DNA from: an uncultured Lachnospiraceae bacterium
Lineage (GTDB): Bacteria > Bacillota > Clostridia > Lachnospirales > Lachnospiraceae
DNA: 64,000 nt
Assembly: GCA_910588875.1 (NCBI GenBank)
Contig: CAJURT010000008.1
Location: forward strand, 47,211-111,210
Direction of reading: 5' to 3'
Position 1 is the first letter of the stretch; each line of letters begins with the position of its first letter. Below, in pieces: positions 17,396-25,008 of the stretch. The translations under genes and the position numbers were made by a program. The notes under the pieces are model-generated. The model worked only from the letters and a program-made list of their open reading frames with translations. It did not search any database and was not told the DNA's origin.

Positions 17396-18223
17396 ATGAA
17401 AAAAACATTGTTAGCTATGGCCGTCCTTGCCATGGCACTCGGTGCAACCGGGTGTTCTTCTGATAAGGGTGGCGAGACTGCAGCAACTACGGTGGCTGAA
17501 TCCACGACTGCAGCCACACAGGCCTCCGAGAGCGCGGAGACAGAAGAAACGGAAGAAGAGGTGGAGGAGGAATCCATGACCGGGGTGATCACCGGAATCA
17601 ACGGCGATATCCTGACAGTCCTGAGCGATGACGACGGCAGCGAAAAAGACTATGACCTGTCCAAAGCCGAGATCACCCAGGAATTCCCCTTTGCGGAAGG
17701 CGACCTTGTGGAGATCATGTTCCCCTATGAGACTACTGAGGATCCGGTTCCCGCGATCTCCATAGAAGTCCTGGAATCTGTAATCGCCCAAAACAGCGAT
17801 CCCACAGCCGTCGGTACCGTAACGGAGGCAAATGAAACCACCCTCACCCTGGAAATGGAGGAGGGAGACAGTTACACCATTAGCATCGCCAATGCCTATG
17901 TGGTAGCAGCTGACGGCATTGCTGCCGGAAAGGAAGCCACTGTCACCTATATCGGCGACCTGGATGACGAGGCCATGGCCGTCAAAGTTGTCATGGAAGA
18001 TTCCTATGACACCGAGGAGGCAAAACTCAACGCATTTGTGGGCAAGGTTGTCCAGTCCGAGGAGAATAATATTGTGCTGGAAGCTGCCAATGAGGATTTT
18101 TATACCTTTGTCTCGGATGACATGGACTTTACACAGTATAATGCAGGCGACACCCTCCAGATCTTCTACACCGGCACGATCACAGACAAAGAGATCACTG
18201 CCGACAAGGTGGAGAAAAAGTAA
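17396..18223 (+). CDS. Acidic lipoprotein with three beta-rich repeats
   Basis: 275 aa from the ATG at 17396 (AGAGGAGTG 10 nt upstream). Lipoprotein signal with ATGC, then a Thr/Glu-rich linker (~22-60), then three similar ~65-70 residue segments. Each opens with a G-x-(I/V)-x-(G/S/E)-x-x-(G/N)-x-x-(L/I)-(T/V)-(V/L) strand (VITGINGDILTVL, GTVTEANETTLTL, GKVVQSEENNIVL) and closes with a (A)-x-x-(V/I)-x strand, resembling OB-like small beta barrels. Function unknown. Monocistronic, with a strong terminator after it. Confidence 0.75.
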   Translation: MKKTLLAMAVLAMALGATGCSSDKGGETAATTVAESTTAATQASESAETEETEEEVEEESMTGVITGINGDILTVLSDDDGSEKDYDLSKAEITQEFPFAEGDLVEIMFPYETTEDPVPAISIEVLESVIAQNSDPTAVGTVTEANETTLTLEMEEGDSYTISIANAYVVAADGIAAGKEATVTYIGDLDDEAMAVKVVMEDSYDTEEAKLNAFVGKVVQSEENNIVLEAANEDFYTFVSDDMDFTQYNAGDTLQIFYTGTITDKEITADKVEKK

Positions 18224-18240
18224 AACAGGATAAAAGACCA

Positions 18241-18275
18241 AAAAAGGCAGCCCTTTTATAAAGGCTGTCTTTTTT
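18241..18275 (+). terminator. Rho-independent terminator
   Basis: AAAAAGGCAGCC and GGCTGTCTTTTT (one G-T pair) flank a short loop, with A and T runs on both sides, so it serves the lipoprotein gene and the convergent cytidylate-kinase-like gene. Confidence 0.85.
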
Positions 18276-18286
18276 GATGTACGCTT

Positions 18287-18937
18287 TTATTCTCCGATCT
18301 CGTATCCCACCATCCGGATATACATCTTTATCAAATCAACGATCTGGTCAAGTTCCAGCCGGCTGGCATTGATCGGAAGATCATAATTCCCCACATCTTC
18401 CCATTCTTTCCCGGTAAAATAGTGGTGGTATTCCCGGCGCTGCTTCGTAATGCGGTTCAGCTTCGCTAACGCTTCCTTGGTATCCGTTATCCCGTCCACT
18501 TCCATTGTCCTGCGGATACAGGTATCCACATCCGCATAGACAAAGATCTTGATCAGATCCTCCTTGCCCGCTGACTCCAGCACAAAATCCGCACACCGTC
18601 CCACAATCACGCAGGACTCTGTATTCGCCAGTTCCCGGATAACCTCAGACTGAAACTTAAAGAGATTCTCCGGGGAGGTTACATCTCCCGTGGTCTTGGG
18701 GGCCCCTGTGGGTGCATGGCGCATCCCCCCCACAATCCGGCGCAGCAGGTTGTTGCCCGCCTTCTCATCCGCCAGCCGGAAATACTGCTCCCCCACCGCG
18801 CTTCTTTCCGCTGTCATGCTGAGGATCTCATCATCATAAAAGGGGATCCCCAGTTCTTCTGCCAGCTTCTTCCCCACGATCCGCCCCCCGCTGCCGTACT
18901 GCCTCTCGATAGTAATCACCAGCTTGCTTTTTACCAT
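18287..18937 (-). CDS. Cytidylate kinase-like family protein
   Basis: 216 aa from the ATG at 18937 (GGAAGGAGG upstream). P-loop-like N-terminus ITIERQYGSGGRIVGKKLA and FYDDEIL match the AAA_26 cytidylate-kinase-like family common in Lachnospiraceae. It differs from true Cmk in the P loop and lacks clear CMP-binding signatures, so the substrate is unknown; a nucleoside or small-molecule kinase is likely. Transcribed alone. Confidence 0.82.
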   Translation of the reverse strand: MVKSKLVITIERQYGSGGRIVGKKLAEELGIPFYDDEILSMTAERSAVGEQYFRLADEKAGNNLLRRIVGGMRHAPTGAPKTTGDVTSPENLFKFQSEVIRELANTESCVIVGRCADFVLESAGKEDLIKIFVYADVDTCIRRTMEVDGITDTKEALAKLNRITKQRREYHHYFTGKEWEDVGNYDLPINASRLELDQIVDLIKMYIRMVGYEIGE

Positions 18938-19016
18938 AAGATAGCCTCCTTCCCTGAAGGGTTGTTTTCTTTTATCATACCACAAAACGGAAGGAGATGC
19001 AAAAAAGTTTCTGCCC

Positions 19017-19814
19017 TTACTTTGCCAGCATCATCCTGTCATTGGCGAAGGCTCCTCCGCTGGCCTCCGCAAATTTATGCAGAAGATCCTCCACCCTCAG
19101 CTTCTTTTTCTCTTCCCCTGCCACATCGTAGATGATCTGTCCCTCATTCATCATAATCAGGCGGTTTCCGATCTGGATCGCATCCCTCATATTATGGGTA
19201 ATCATCAACGTGGTCAGATGATCCTGGTTTACAATGGTCTCCGTGGTCTCCAAAACCTTGGCCGCTGTCTTCGGATCCAATGCCGCCGTATGCTCATCCA
19301 AAAGCAGCAGTTTCGGCTTCTCCAAAGTTGCCATCAGAAGGGTAAGCGCCTGCCGCTGGCCGCCGGAAAGCAGCCCCACCTTGGAGGTCAGCCGGTTCTC
19401 CAGCCCCAGATTCAGCTTAGCCAGCAGATCCCGGTACAGCTTTCTCTCACTGTTTGCGATCCCCTGCTTTAAGGTTCTGCGGTGCCCCCGGCGCAACGCC
19501 AGCGCCAGGTTCTCCTCGATCCCCATGGTGGCGGCAGTGCCGTTCATGGGATCCTGGAAAACCCGTCCCAAAAATGCCGCCCGCTTATGCTCGGACAGCC
19601 TGGTCACATCCATGCCGTCGATGATGATCTTTCCCTCATCCACCTGCCAGGTACCGGCAATCGCATTCAGTAATGTGGACTTGCCTGCTCCGTTCCCGCC
19701 GATTACTGTCACGAAATCCCCGTCCGCCAGGGTCAGGCTCAGGCCGCAAAGGGCCTGCTTCTCATTGACTGTCCCCGGATTAAATGTCTTTGATATATTT
19801 TTTACCTCAAGCAT
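19017..19814 (-). CDS. ABC transporter ATP-binding protein (TrpZ-like)
   Basis: 265 aa. Walker A GGNGAGKST (~40), Q loop, signature LSGGQRQ, Walker B LLLLDEHTAALDP and the H-loop MITHNMRD are all present. Its start codon overlaps the permease stop by one base. With the permease and binding protein upstream it forms an importer of the PF04392 binding-protein class, which in some relatives takes up tryptophan or tyrosine. Confidence 0.92.
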   Translation of the reverse strand: MLEVKNISKTFNPGTVNEKQALCGLSLTLADGDFVTVIGGNGAGKSTLLNAIAGTWQVDEGKIIIDGMDVTRLSEHKRAAFLGRVFQDPMNGTAATMGIEENLALALRRGHRRTLKQGIANSERKLYRDLLAKLNLGLENRLTSKVGLLSGGQRQALTLLMATLEKPKLLLLDEHTAALDPKTAAKVLETTETIVNQDHLTTLMITHNMRDAIQIGNRLIMMNEGQIIYDVAGEEKKKLRVEDLLHKFAEASGGAFANDRMMLAK

Positions 19815-20728
19815 CAGTTCTGCCCTCCTCTTTTCACCGGTTTGGAGAAATAACGGCTCTTCCAGGTAGGGATTGCCAAAAAGATTGCCACCACTACTGC
19901 TGACAGCAATTTCAGCAGGTCGGTATCAATTCCCAGCCAGATCACAAACTGCAGTACCAGATAGTAGATAATGGAGCCAAGGGCCACCCCAAGGAGGCGG
20001 AACCCAAAGTTGTGGAATACCCTGCCAAACACAGCCTCCCCGATAATGACAGCCGCCAGGCCGATGACAATGGCTCCCCGCCCCATATTGATATCCGCAA
20101 ACCCCTGGTACTGGGTCAGCAGCGCACCGGAGAGGGCCACAAGGCCATTGGAGATCATCAGCCCCAGAACCCGGCTCAAATCCGTATTGATGCCCTGGGC
20201 CCGGGCCATCTTGTCATTACAGCCTGTTGCCCTTAAAGAACATCCCAGTTCTGTCCCGAAAAACCAGTACAGGCATAAAATCATCACAATAATGAGAACT
20301 GCCACGATCACTATGGTATTTTTATAAAAAGGAACGTTTTTGGTAAAACGCAGAGAAACCAGCAGATTAAACTTATCCACGTTAATCGCCTGGTTCGCCT
20401 TGCCCATTATTTTCAAATTAACCGAATACAGCCCCAGCTGCGTCAGGATCCCTGCCAGAATTGCCGGAATCCCCATAAAGGTGTGCAAAAGTCCGGTTGA
20501 CAGACCGGCCACCATACCGGCCAGCAGGGCGCCAAACATAGCCACCCATACATTCTGCCCTCCCAGCATCAGCATGATACAGACCGCACCCCCGGTACAG
20601 AGGGAACCGTCCACAGTCAGATCCGCAATATCCAGAATCCGATAGGTGAGATACACACCAATCGCCATAATTCCCCATATCAATCCCTGAGACACCGCTC
20701 CTGGCAGTGCGTTCAATAAACTCATCAT
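19814..20728 (-). CDS. ABC transporter permease (TrpY-like)
   Basis: 304 aa, about eight membrane segments, BPD_transp_2 class. Shows GIMAIGVYLTYRILDIADLT near the N-terminus and RVLGLMISNGLVALSGALL in the middle, as in permeases paired with PF04392 binding proteins. Overlaps the ATPase gene by one base. Preceded by a 15-bp hairpin that separates it from the binding-protein gene. Confidence 0.9.
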   Translation of the reverse strand: MMSLLNALPGAVSQGLIWGIMAIGVYLTYRILDIADLTVDGSLCTGGAVCIMLMLGGQNVWVAMFGALLAGMVAGLSTGLLHTFMGIPAILAGILTQLGLYSVNLKIMGKANQAINVDKFNLLVSLRFTKNVPFYKNTIVIVAVLIIVMILCLYWFFGTELGCSLRATGCNDKMARAQGINTDLSRVLGLMISNGLVALSGALLTQYQGFADINMGRGAIVIGLAAVIIGEAVFGRVFHNFGFRLLGVALGSIIYYLVLQFVIWLGIDTDLLKLLSAVVVAIFLAIPTWKSRYFSKPVKRGGQN

Positions 20729-20796
20729 ATTCTATTCATCCCTTGTCCATAAAAAGTGTTCTTCTCTTGCGCATAGTGCGCATCCGCCCGGAGCCT

Positions 20797-20831
20797 CTTG
20801 TTTCACAGGATCCCATATCCTGTGAAACAAG
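20797..20831 (-). other. Perfect 15-bp hairpin between binding-protein and permease genes
   Basis: CTTGTTTCACAGGAT (20797-20811) and ATCCTGTGAAACAAG (20817-20831) with a 5-nt loop. No T run follows on the minus strand, so it looks like a stability or processing element rather than a terminator. Confidence 0.65.
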
Positions 20832-20862
20832 AACTGGCTGCAGCCATTGCTGTCTCCGGTTA

Positions 20863-21927
20863 TTACTCTTCAATCGCCACATAATCCTCCGGAATGGTGA
20901 TTTCCAGAGCATCGCAAAGCGGCTTATTATACTTCTTGGTAAACTGCGGTGCATACTCTATCGGCATCTGGGAAATATCCGCCTCACCGGTCAGGATCTT
21001 TGCCGCCATCTTGCCTGTCCCAACACCCAGGTCATAATAGCTGATAGACAGGGTGGCCACGCCGCAGCCACGGCAGATCCCTTCTTCGCCGGCAACCACC
21101 GGTACGCCTGCAGGCTGGCAGACATTGTTCACCAGTTCTGCATTAGCCGCCGCCGTATTGTCCGTAGGCACATAGATCACATCGCTCTCATCCGCCGCCT
21201 TCGTCACGATTGTGGTCAGGTCGTTGGAATCGGAAAATGCATAGTATTCACAGGTATAGCCCAGTTTCTCCAAAGCCGCCTTCACCGTATCCACCTGGTA
21301 CTGGGAATTCGCCTCTGCAGAGCAGTACAGAAGGCCAACCTTCTTTGCCTCCGGAAACAGTTCATGCAGCATGGCTGCCTGCTCGTCCAAAGGAGCCAGG
21401 TCAGAGGTTCCGGAAATATTGCCTCCGACGGTGCCGGAGAAGTTCTCAATCCCCAATGCCACGCCGTACTCCGTCACAGAAGTACCCAGCACGGGAATCT
21501 CATTGGTCCCTGCCTGGGCTGCCTGAAGTGCCGGGGTGGCATTGGCCAGGATCAGGTCAACATCCGCAGAGACAAAGCTGTTGATAATCGTAGAACAGGT
21601 ATTGGAATCTCCCTGAGCATTCTGCTCGTCAAAGGTTACCGCGTCACCAAGTTCTTCCACCAATGCATCCTTAAAGCCCTGAGTAGCCGCATCCAGCGCA
21701 TCATGCTGCACCAGCTGGCAGATGCCTACGGTATAGGTCTCACCGGAAGCTGCGCCGCTGGAAGCCTCACTGCTGGCCGCCTCTGCCTCACCTGCTGTCT
21801 CAGCTGCCGTTGTGACAGCCTCAGAGGCAGCTGCCGAACTCTCGCTCCCGCCGCCGGAACATGCTGCCAGTGAAAGCACCATGGACGCTGCCAGCGCCAT
21901 TGACAATAATTTTCCTGATTTTCTCAT
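20863..21927 (-). CDS. ABC transporter substrate-binding lipoprotein (PF04392, TrpX-like)
   Basis: 354 aa. Lipoprotein signal with LAAC, Ser/Ala/Glu-rich linker, then a domain starting YTVGICQLVQHDALDAATQGF, the usual opening of PF04392 (ABC_sub_bind) proteins. Further family stretches are LILANATPALQAAQ and GVCQ-like NNVCQPAGVPVVAGEEGICRG broken across the fold. GAGGGAGA precedes the ATG. It heads the three-gene operon. The ligand may be an aromatic amino acid, but this family also includes other specificities. Confidence 0.88.
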   Translation of the reverse strand: MRKSGKLLSMALAASMVLSLAACSGGGSESSAAASEAVTTAAETAGEAEAASSEASSGAASGETYTVGICQLVQHDALDAATQGFKDALVEELGDAVTFDEQNAQGDSNTCSTIINSFVSADVDLILANATPALQAAQAGTNEIPVLGTSVTEYGVALGIENFSGTVGGNISGTSDLAPLDEQAAMLHELFPEAKKVGLLYCSAEANSQYQVDTVKAALEKLGYTCEYYAFSDSNDLTTIVTKAADESDVIYVPTDNTAAANAELVNNVCQPAGVPVVAGEEGICRGCGVATLSISYYDLGVGTGKMAAKILTGEADISQMPIEYAPQFTKKYNKPLCDALEITIPEDYVAIEE

Positions 21928-22037
21928 AATTCAAGTCTCCCTCTTTCCTTTTTGCTTTTTATGTGAATTCCTGCCGGCACGGCCCTTTCCTTTTGTCTGT
22001 GTACCGGCCGCCTGCCAACCGGAAAAGCACACTTGGT

Positions 22038-22066
22038 ATCATACTACAAAATTTTCGCCGCGTCAA
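22038..22066 (-). promoter_or_regulatory. Promoter of the TrpX-like ABC operon
   Basis: On the minus strand: -35 TTGACG (22061-22066), 17-bp spacer, -10 TATGAT (22038-22043). It lies in the 319-bp divergent region between the binding-protein gene and the PsiE-family gene. Confidence 0.7.
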
Positions 22067-22145
22067 CTTTATGATGCTTTAAAATGTTAAAATTCAACGC
22101 AATGAAGCATAGCCTTAATTATACCACGTATAAGTGATTAAGTAT

Positions 22146-22174
22146 TTGCTATTTTTTCTTTCTTCCCTTATAAT
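22146..22174 (+). promoter_or_regulatory. Promoter of the PsiE-family gene
   Basis: -35 TTGCTA (22146-22151), 17-bp spacer, -10 TATAAT (22169-22174), about 70 bp before the start codon. Confidence 0.6.
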
Positions 22175-22246
22175 AGTGAATAATAGTTAGAAAAAGCAAT
22201 ATGAAATCTGTCAATTAGGTTTCACACACATTGAGGAGGAGAAGGT

Positions 22247-22645
22247 ATGAAGCAACATTTAGGGGAAAAGGCTACTAAGGCACAAAACTTTATTTTCCAC
22301 ACGGCGATGCTTCTGGAACTGGTTGTGGCGATTATTGTCATCATCGCTCTGCTGATCATGTTCCATCAGGTGCCGGGGGAACTGAAAGCGCTGGTATTCA
22401 ACGGCGAATTTAACCATTTTCTGAAATATATGTTCGATATCATCATCGGTATCGAACTTCTGAAGATGCTGTGCCGCCATGATCTTGACTCTGTGGTGGA
22501 GGTACTGCTGTTCTCGGTGGCCAGAGAGATGATTATCGAGCATATGCCGATCTATTTTACCCTGATCGGAATCATGGCCATTGCCATCCTATTCCTGATC
22601 CGCAAATTCCTGTTCGTGTCTGCACTGGATAAAGAACAGGAATAA
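22247..22645 (+). CDS. PsiE-family (phosphate-starvation-inducible) membrane protein
   Basis: 132 aa with four hydrophobic segments and the PsiE-like central stretch FDIIIGIELLKMLCRHD followed by VVEVLLFSVAREMIIEH. GAGGAGGAGAAGG precedes the ATG. PsiE proteins are small membrane proteins of unknown function first seen induced by phosphate starvation in E. coli. No Pho-box-like repeat is evident upstream. Monocistronic. Confidence 0.8.
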   Translation: MKQHLGEKATKAQNFIFHTAMLLELVVAIIVIIALLIMFHQVPGELKALVFNGEFNHFLKYMFDIIIGIELLKMLCRHDLDSVVEVLLFSVAREMIIEHMPIYFTLIGIMAIAILFLIRKFLFVSALDKEQE

Positions 22646-22672
22646 CCTGCCCTGCCATCTGCCAGGCTTTAG

Positions 22673-22698
22673 GGGGCGCCTTCCATGGAAGGCGCCCC
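22673..22698. terminator. 26-bp perfect palindrome between convergent genes
   Basis: GGGGCGCCTTCCA (22673-22685) is followed immediately by its reverse complement (22686-22698). No T run on either side. It abuts the stop codon of the dipeptidase gene (22699). Probably a transcript-end hairpin for both convergent genes. Confidence 0.5.
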
Positions 22699-23694
22699 TC
22701 AGAGCAGTTCCCGGTACAGGCGCAGCACATTCCCGTGGAAGACCGCCTCGATCTCCCCCACCGTAAACCCTTCCCTCTCCATCTCATTTGCCAGCATCTG
22801 GATCCCGGAACAATCTCCCATCTCCACAATACTCCGGATTCCGTCAAAATCACTTCCCAAACCGATGCAGCCGATTCCTCCAACCTGTTTCATATGTTTC
22901 ATATGCGCTACCATGTCGCGGCAGCGGCTGTGGATTGGTTCTGCGCCTTCCTCTTGGTCCCTCAAAAAGGAGGCACAGAAATTAATGCCCGCAACCCCTC
23001 CCCGCTCTGCCAGAGTACGAATCATCTCGTCCGTAAGGTTCCTGGGATGGCCCGCCAGGGCACGGGCATTGGAATGGCTGGCCACAAAAGGTTTTTTCGT
23101 ATAGCGGAACACGTCCCAGATGCCTGCATCATTCAGGTGGGAGATATCAGGAATCATGCCCAGGCGTTCCATCTCCTGCACAAAATCGATCCCTTTTTCT
23201 GTAAGTCCATGTTCCGTATCCGCCACACATAAGGGAGGGCGGCCGTCCTCCGTCAGGATACGGTTCGGATACCCCAATTCATTGGGGAAATTCCAGGTCA
23301 GCGTCATCATCCGCACCCCCATCCGGTAAAAATCCCGCAGATAGGCAAGTTCTCCCTGGCACACGCCCCCTTCCTCAATGGTAACCATTGCTGACAGCCT
23401 TCCCTCTTTCCGGTTCCTCTCAATATCCTGCCAGTTCCTTACCACCCCAATCCGTTCCGCGTTAGCTTCCATCTCCTCATAAAACACATCCATAAGCCGC
23501 ATGGCATATTCCAGGGGCCTCTGTTCCTTCTCCAAATGGGTGTACAGGGCAAAATTCTGCAAAAGGTAATCGCCCTTTTCCATTTTTTCCAAGTTGATAT
23601 GTAAATCGTTTTCCTTAAAATTAATTTTTTGTCCTTTTTTTCTGCGCTCATATATCTCATATATGGTGTCGCAATGCATATCCACTACCTTCAT
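22699..23694 (-). CDS. Membrane dipeptidase, peptidase family M19
   Basis: 331 aa from the ATG at 23694 (GAGAGGGGA is 7-8 nt upstream; two other in-frame ATG/longer starts are too close to it). Renal-dipeptidase-like metal hydrolase. The zinc site motif DMHCDT is at the N-terminus, followed later by ISHLNDAGIWDV and FVASHSNARAL with metal-binding histidines, and GSDFDGI near the C-terminus. Cleaves dipeptides, including those with D-residues. No signal peptide, so it is cytoplasmic, as usual in Firmicutes. Confidence 0.92.
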   Translation of the reverse strand: MKVVDMHCDTIYEIYERRKKGQKINFKENDLHINLEKMEKGDYLLQNFALYTHLEKEQRPLEYAMRLMDVFYEEMEANAERIGVVRNWQDIERNRKEGRLSAMVTIEEGGVCQGELAYLRDFYRMGVRMMTLTWNFPNELGYPNRILTEDGRPPLCVADTEHGLTEKGIDFVQEMERLGMIPDISHLNDAGIWDVFRYTKKPFVASHSNARALAGHPRNLTDEMIRTLAERGGVAGINFCASFLRDQEEGAEPIHSRCRDMVAHMKHMKQVGGIGCIGLGSDFDGIRSIVEMGDCSGIQMLANEMEREGFTVGEIEAVFHGNVLRLYRELL

Positions 23695-23768
23695 TTCCAT
23701 TCCCCTCTCTTGAAAAAAGAGCCTGCCCCGTCTGGGCAAGCCCTTGCCTAAAATGCAATCCGTTGTGC

Positions 23769-24239
23769 CTAAAGCGTCTCCGCCCGTTCCTGAATATTCT
23801 TGCGGAAGTTAATCACGTCATGCTGATAATCCCGGTCCATGTTCTCCGAAGTAATCATAAAATCAGCCGTCGCCTTGTTGACTGCAATCGGGATATCGTA
23901 TACCTGTGCAATCCTCATCAATGCCTTGACATCCGTGTCGTGGGGCTGGGCCGTCAGGGGATCGCTAAAAAACACCACGAAGTCAATCACCCCTTCCACG
24001 ATCTTCGCCCCGATCTGCTGGTCACCTCCCAGTGGGCCGCTGTTGTAGCCCTTCACCGTCAGCCCGGTCTGGTCCGTGATCATCCGTGCCGTGGTTCCTG
24101 TCCCATACAAATTGTGATGCTTTAATATTGCGTAGTGTTCTTTACACCATTCAATCAGCTTTGCCTTCTCATTGTCATGCGCTATCAATGCGATGTCTTT
24201 CTTCGGTCCGATGGTAAATGTAATGTAATCCTTTGCCAT
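23769..24239 (-). CDS. mgsA: Methylglyoxal synthase
   Basis: 156 aa from the ATG at 24239 (GAAAGGAG 9 nt upstream; the ATG at 24248 sits on the ribosome binding site). Converts dihydroxyacetone phosphate to methylglyoxal and phosphate, bypassing lower glycolysis under phosphate limitation. Signature residues are present: ALIAHDNEK, the phosphate-binding TGTT, GGDQQIGA with the catalytic Asp, and PHDTDVKAL with the conserved His. Extra ~20 C-terminal residues past the catalytic fold are within normal range. Confidence 0.94.
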   Translation of the reverse strand: MAKDYITFTIGPKKDIALIAHDNEKAKLIEWCKEHYAILKHHNLYGTGTTARMITDQTGLTVKGYNSGPLGGDQQIGAKIVEGVIDFVVFFSDPLTAQPHDTDVKALMRIAQVYDIPIAVNKATADFMITSENMDRDYQHDVINFRKNIQERAETL

Positions 24240-24396
24240 AGCAATCATCTCCTTTCTCTATGGCGTGCTGCACGCTCCCCGCGTACTCCACAAGTTATAC
24301 CATGAACCCCTGGAAAGCACAAGTTAAATTATGGTAAATATTTCTTAACGTTTTTATTAAGAATATTCTGTTAACTCAATTATTATTCCAACAATT

Positions 24397-24981
24397 TTAT
24401 TCTGCCATCTGCTCAATCATCTCCCAGATCTCTTCCCTTCCCTGCTTGGTCACCGAGGAAAAGGGGATCACAAGGTTTTCCTTTTCCGCCCCAAGGCCCT
24501 CTCTCACCATCTTTATCTGTTTGGGAAGCTGGCTGCGGTTCAGCTTATCCGACTTTGTGGCAATAACCACCGGAACATAGCCATTCGACCTGATCCAGGC
24601 AAACATCTGCCTGTCATTTGCCGAGGGCTCATGACGGATATCAATGAGCAGGAACACGCATTTCAGCATATCCGATTTGCCCAGATATTGCTCAATCATT
24701 TTCCCCCATTTTGCCTTTTCTTCCACCGGTACCCTGGCATACCCATAGCCCGGCAGATCCACAAAATAAAAGGCATCATTGATATGATAAAAATTGATGG
24801 TCTGGGTCTTTCCCGGCTGGGCAGAGGTTCTTGCCAGGGACTTGCGGTTCATCAATGCATTAATCAGCGATGACTTCCCCACATTCGACTTTCCGGCAAA
24901 GGCAAACTCCGGATGAGTATTCTGCGGCAGCTTGCTTGTAATACCACACACTGTTTCCAATTCTGCTTTCTTGATAATCAT
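24397..24981 (-). CDS. engB: Ribosome biogenesis GTPase EngB/YsxC
   Basis: 194 aa. GTPase motifs: G1 GKSNVGKSS, G3 DLPGYG, G4 TKSD, and the family opening FAGKSN. Needed for 50S assembly. It lies 27 bp downstream of lon on the same strand, an order seen in many Firmicutes (lon-engB). Confidence 0.95.
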   Translation of the reverse strand: MIIKKAELETVCGITSKLPQNTHPEFAFAGKSNVGKSSLINALMNRKSLARTSAQPGKTQTINFYHINDAFYFVDLPGYGYARVPVEEKAKWGKMIEQYLGKSDMLKCVFLLIDIRHEPSANDRQMFAWIRSNGYVPVVIATKSDKLNRSQLPKQIKMVREGLGAEKENLVIPFSSVTKQGREEIWEMIEQMAE

Positions 24982-25008
24982 AAATTCCCCCGTCCTGCAT
25001 AAATATGG

